Shown piece after piece: positions 24,013-25,383 of a stretch of 25,383 bases of DNA. Source of the DNA: UBA4421 sp002470275 (lineage in GTDB: Bacteria; Pseudomonadota; Gammaproteobacteria; Pseudomonadales; Azotimanducaceae). The notes under the pieces are model-generated. The model saw only the letters and a list, made by a program, of their open reading frames with translations. It had not been told where the DNA came from and searched no databases. Within the stretch, counting starts at the first letter, position 1. Each line of letters begins with the position of its first letter. The stretch is from positions 1 to 25,383 of the forward strand of contig CAJXDR010000035.1 in assembly GCA_913052345.1 (NCBI GenBank). The letters are read 5' to 3'. The position numbers and the translations under genes were made by a program.

Positions 24013-24513
24013 AGGTTACCCCAACGTTTTTGAGTGGGTACGCGCGCTGCCCGTAGCACCCACCGCGTGTTTCTAAAATGGCAAGTCGAGCTGGGAAATA
24101 CAATACAAAATCAGGGTGAAAGTGCCTCCCTTGGCCAATTGATGAGCTGGACCGTCTCTGTAAGGATGCGATGTCCGAAGCTCATTTCTGCGTGACGGCC
24201 GGGCGCACCATATTGGTGCGGGAGGTTCTGAAGAGAGGCACTCTTTCCGACCAGCGCAGCGACCGTGAACAGGCCTGGGTGTTGAGTAATCAACGGGTTA
24301 GGCGACCTTTTTAGAGCCCCCTATTTGAAATGGATTAAATCCACAGGGCCATAGCGGTGGCACGGGTCTTGCTAAGTAGACAGGGAGAAAGAGACCACCG
24401 GGGAGAACATGGGATTCTCACGAGGGCGGTGTTGACCTTTGCACGCAGGAAGGGTGAAGTACGTCGCTCAGGTCCTTGGCCATAGTTTTTCAACAGATGC
24501 GAGTTCAACTTTG
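24013..24513. other. Intergenic region with one doubtful small reading frame
   Basis: About 500 bp between puuE and the DUF3450 gene. It should contain the puuE promoter and that of the DUF3450 operon. A 47-codon frame on the plus strand (24171-24314) begins MSEAHFCVTAGRT, has TAAGGA four bases before its ATG, and ends RRPF. I do not recognise it. The overlapping minus-strand frame is equally protein-like, so neither is secure. Nothing else stands out. Confidence 0.3.
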
Positions 24514-25272
24514 ATGAGAGTCTCACTCCGGGTTTTGGCCCTACTTATTCCGCTGGGCATCGCTTGCTCGGCTTCGGCTATCGAGGATAGCCTTTCCACG
24601 CAGATGAAGGCAGACGATAAAGCCAAGGAGAGTCAGCAGCGAATTGATGCCCTCTCCGACGAGATCGCCAATGACCTCCAGCGCTTCAGAGCGTCCAGCC
24701 AGCGCCTGGAGAGCCTGTCTATTTATAACGCCCAGCTTCGTCGGCTGATCGCCTCCCAGGAAGGCGAGGTCGCCTCTCTGAAGCGACAAACCCAGGAGAT
24801 CGACGGCATTGAAACTGGGGCACTGCCTCTGATGATCGAAATGACAGCGATGCTGGATGAGGTCATCGCCCTGGACGTACCCTTCCTCGTCCCGGAGCGC
24901 GAAGAGCGCGTTGCGAAGCTCAAAGAGCTGATTGATCGAGCCGACGTGACGGCGGGAGAGAAATTCCGGCGGATCATGGAGGCCTACCTCGTTGAGCTTG
25001 ACTTTGGCCGGACCATCGAAGCCTATCGTGGCGAACTTAATATGAACTCGACGGTCAGAAACGTCGACTTTCTGCGCATTGGCCGAATCGGACTGTATTA
25101 TCAAACGCTAGATGGCGCCGAGAGCGGCCGGTGGAATCCAAAGAAAGGCGCGTACGAAGTCCTAGACTCCGGAGCCCGTGGTCAGATTCAGACGGGATTA
25201 AGGATTGCGAGAAAGCAGGCCCCACCCGTGTTGTTGTCACTGCCGGTAGAAGCGCCAGGAGCTGCCCGATGA
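24514..25272 (+). CDS. DUF3450-family periplasmic coiled-coil protein
   Basis: About 252 residues from the ATG at 24514. A clear signal peptide (MRVSLRVLALLIPLGIACSA, cleavage after ASA at residue 22) selects this start over an in-frame TTG 25 codons upstream that would bury the signal. Residues about 30-95 are charged heptad-type helix, followed by the DUF3450 core with FLVPEREERVAKL, EKFRRIMEAYLVE and VDFLRIGRIGLYYQTLDG. In many gammaproteobacteria this family precedes ExbB/ExbD/TonB-like genes and is thought to work with them in the envelope; its biochemical role is not known. The stop overlaps the next start (ATGA). It is unrelated to the purine genes. Confidence 0.88.
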   Translation: MRVSLRVLALLIPLGIACSASAIEDSLSTQMKADDKAKESQQRIDALSDEIANDLQRFRASSQRLESLSIYNAQLRRLIASQEGEVASLKRQTQEIDGIETGALPLMIEMTAMLDEVIALDVPFLVPEREERVAKLKELIDRADVTAGEKFRRIMEAYLVELDFGRTIEAYRGELNMNSTVRNVDFLRIGRIGLYYQTLDGAESGRWNPKKGAYEVLDSGARGQIQTGLRIARKQAPPVLLSLPVEAPGAAR

Positions 25273-25383
25273 TAAATCTATTTGTTCAGCACCTGGGCCG
25301 TCGACTGGCCACGATCCTAGTCCCCGTATGCCTGCTTGCGAGTCTGTCAGCGAGCGCGGAGTCCGAAAGCCAAAGCCAAAGCC
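25269..25383 (+). CDS. N-terminus of probable MotA/TolQ/ExbB-type protein, cut by window edge
   Basis: The ATG at 25269 overlaps the DUF3450 stop. The 38 codons present encode a signal-peptide-like start (MINLFVQHLGRRLATILVPV, then CLLASLSASA) followed by a Ser/Gln/Glu-rich stretch. ExbB-family proteins with cleavable signals follow DUF3450 genes in related bacteria, so this identity is inferred from position; the domain itself lies outside the window. Confidence 0.6.
   Translation, partial: MINLFVQHLGRRLATILVPVCLLASLSASAESESQSQS

Noticed and set aside
24111..24293. Minus-strand frame with AALVG-like text resembling an IS110 transposase fragment
   Set aside because: The similarity is limited to a few residues, there is no terminal repeat or second domain, and a plus-strand frame over the same bases is equally protein-like.

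Overview
The window is a purine-degradation island from a Gram-negative bacterium, most likely a marine gammaproteobacterium. That assignment is inferred from the membrane-type urate oxidase PuuD, the XdhABC/UraH/UraD/PuuE set, Sec and Tat export signals, moderate-to-high GC, and a DUF3450-ExbB-type operon at the right edge. No rRNA, tRNA, CRISPR array or intact insertion sequence was seen.

Layout. (1) 24-5613, minus strand: a cassette of a PhyH-type 2-oxoglutarate oxygenase, an ABC importer (ATPase, two permeases, NMT1/THI5-like binding lipoprotein) and a TauD-type oxygenase, followed by a decayed second copy of the TauD gene. A five-copy 17-bp tandem repeat sits exactly at the ATPase-permease junction and carries the permease start codon. 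(2) 6227-8922, plus: two exported enzymes, a NUP-family protein with a nucleosidase-like fold signature and a large ADA2/ADGF-like adenosine deaminase with three close cysteine pairs. (3) 8960-13772: an NCS2 (XanP/UraA-type) permease on the minus strand, a structured intergenic region, then hpxX-hpxY-like amidase genes and an AzgA-type purine permease on the plus strand. (4) 13785-15248, minus: an 8-oxoguanine deaminase. (5) 15390-23103, plus: a compact operon xdhA-xdhB-xdhC-uraD-uraH-guaD-puuD, with neighbouring genes overlapping or nearly touching, and convergent puuE (allantoinase). (6) 24514 to the right edge: DUF3450 protein and the first 38 codons of a probable ExbB/TolQ-type protein, an unrelated envelope operon.

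How it works together (inference from families). Adenosine would be deaminated and the nucleoside cleaved in the periplasm. Free bases enter through the two NCS2-superfamily permeases, and perhaps oxidised or modified purines through the ABC importer. Guanine is deaminated to xanthine, hypoxanthine and xanthine are oxidised by XdhAB to urate, and 8-oxoguanine is deaminated directly to urate. PuuD, UraH and UraD give allantoin and PuuE gives allantoate. HpxXY may act on a later ureido compound. No transcription regulator and no allantoate-degrading enzyme are encoded here.

The most interesting points are the oxygenase plus NMT1-type importer cassette beside purine oxidation genes, the start-codon-bearing tandem repeat, the exported nucleoside-processing pair, a UraH with a changed catalytic C-terminus, a PuuD without its cytochrome domain, and the palindrome and stem-loops before hpxX.
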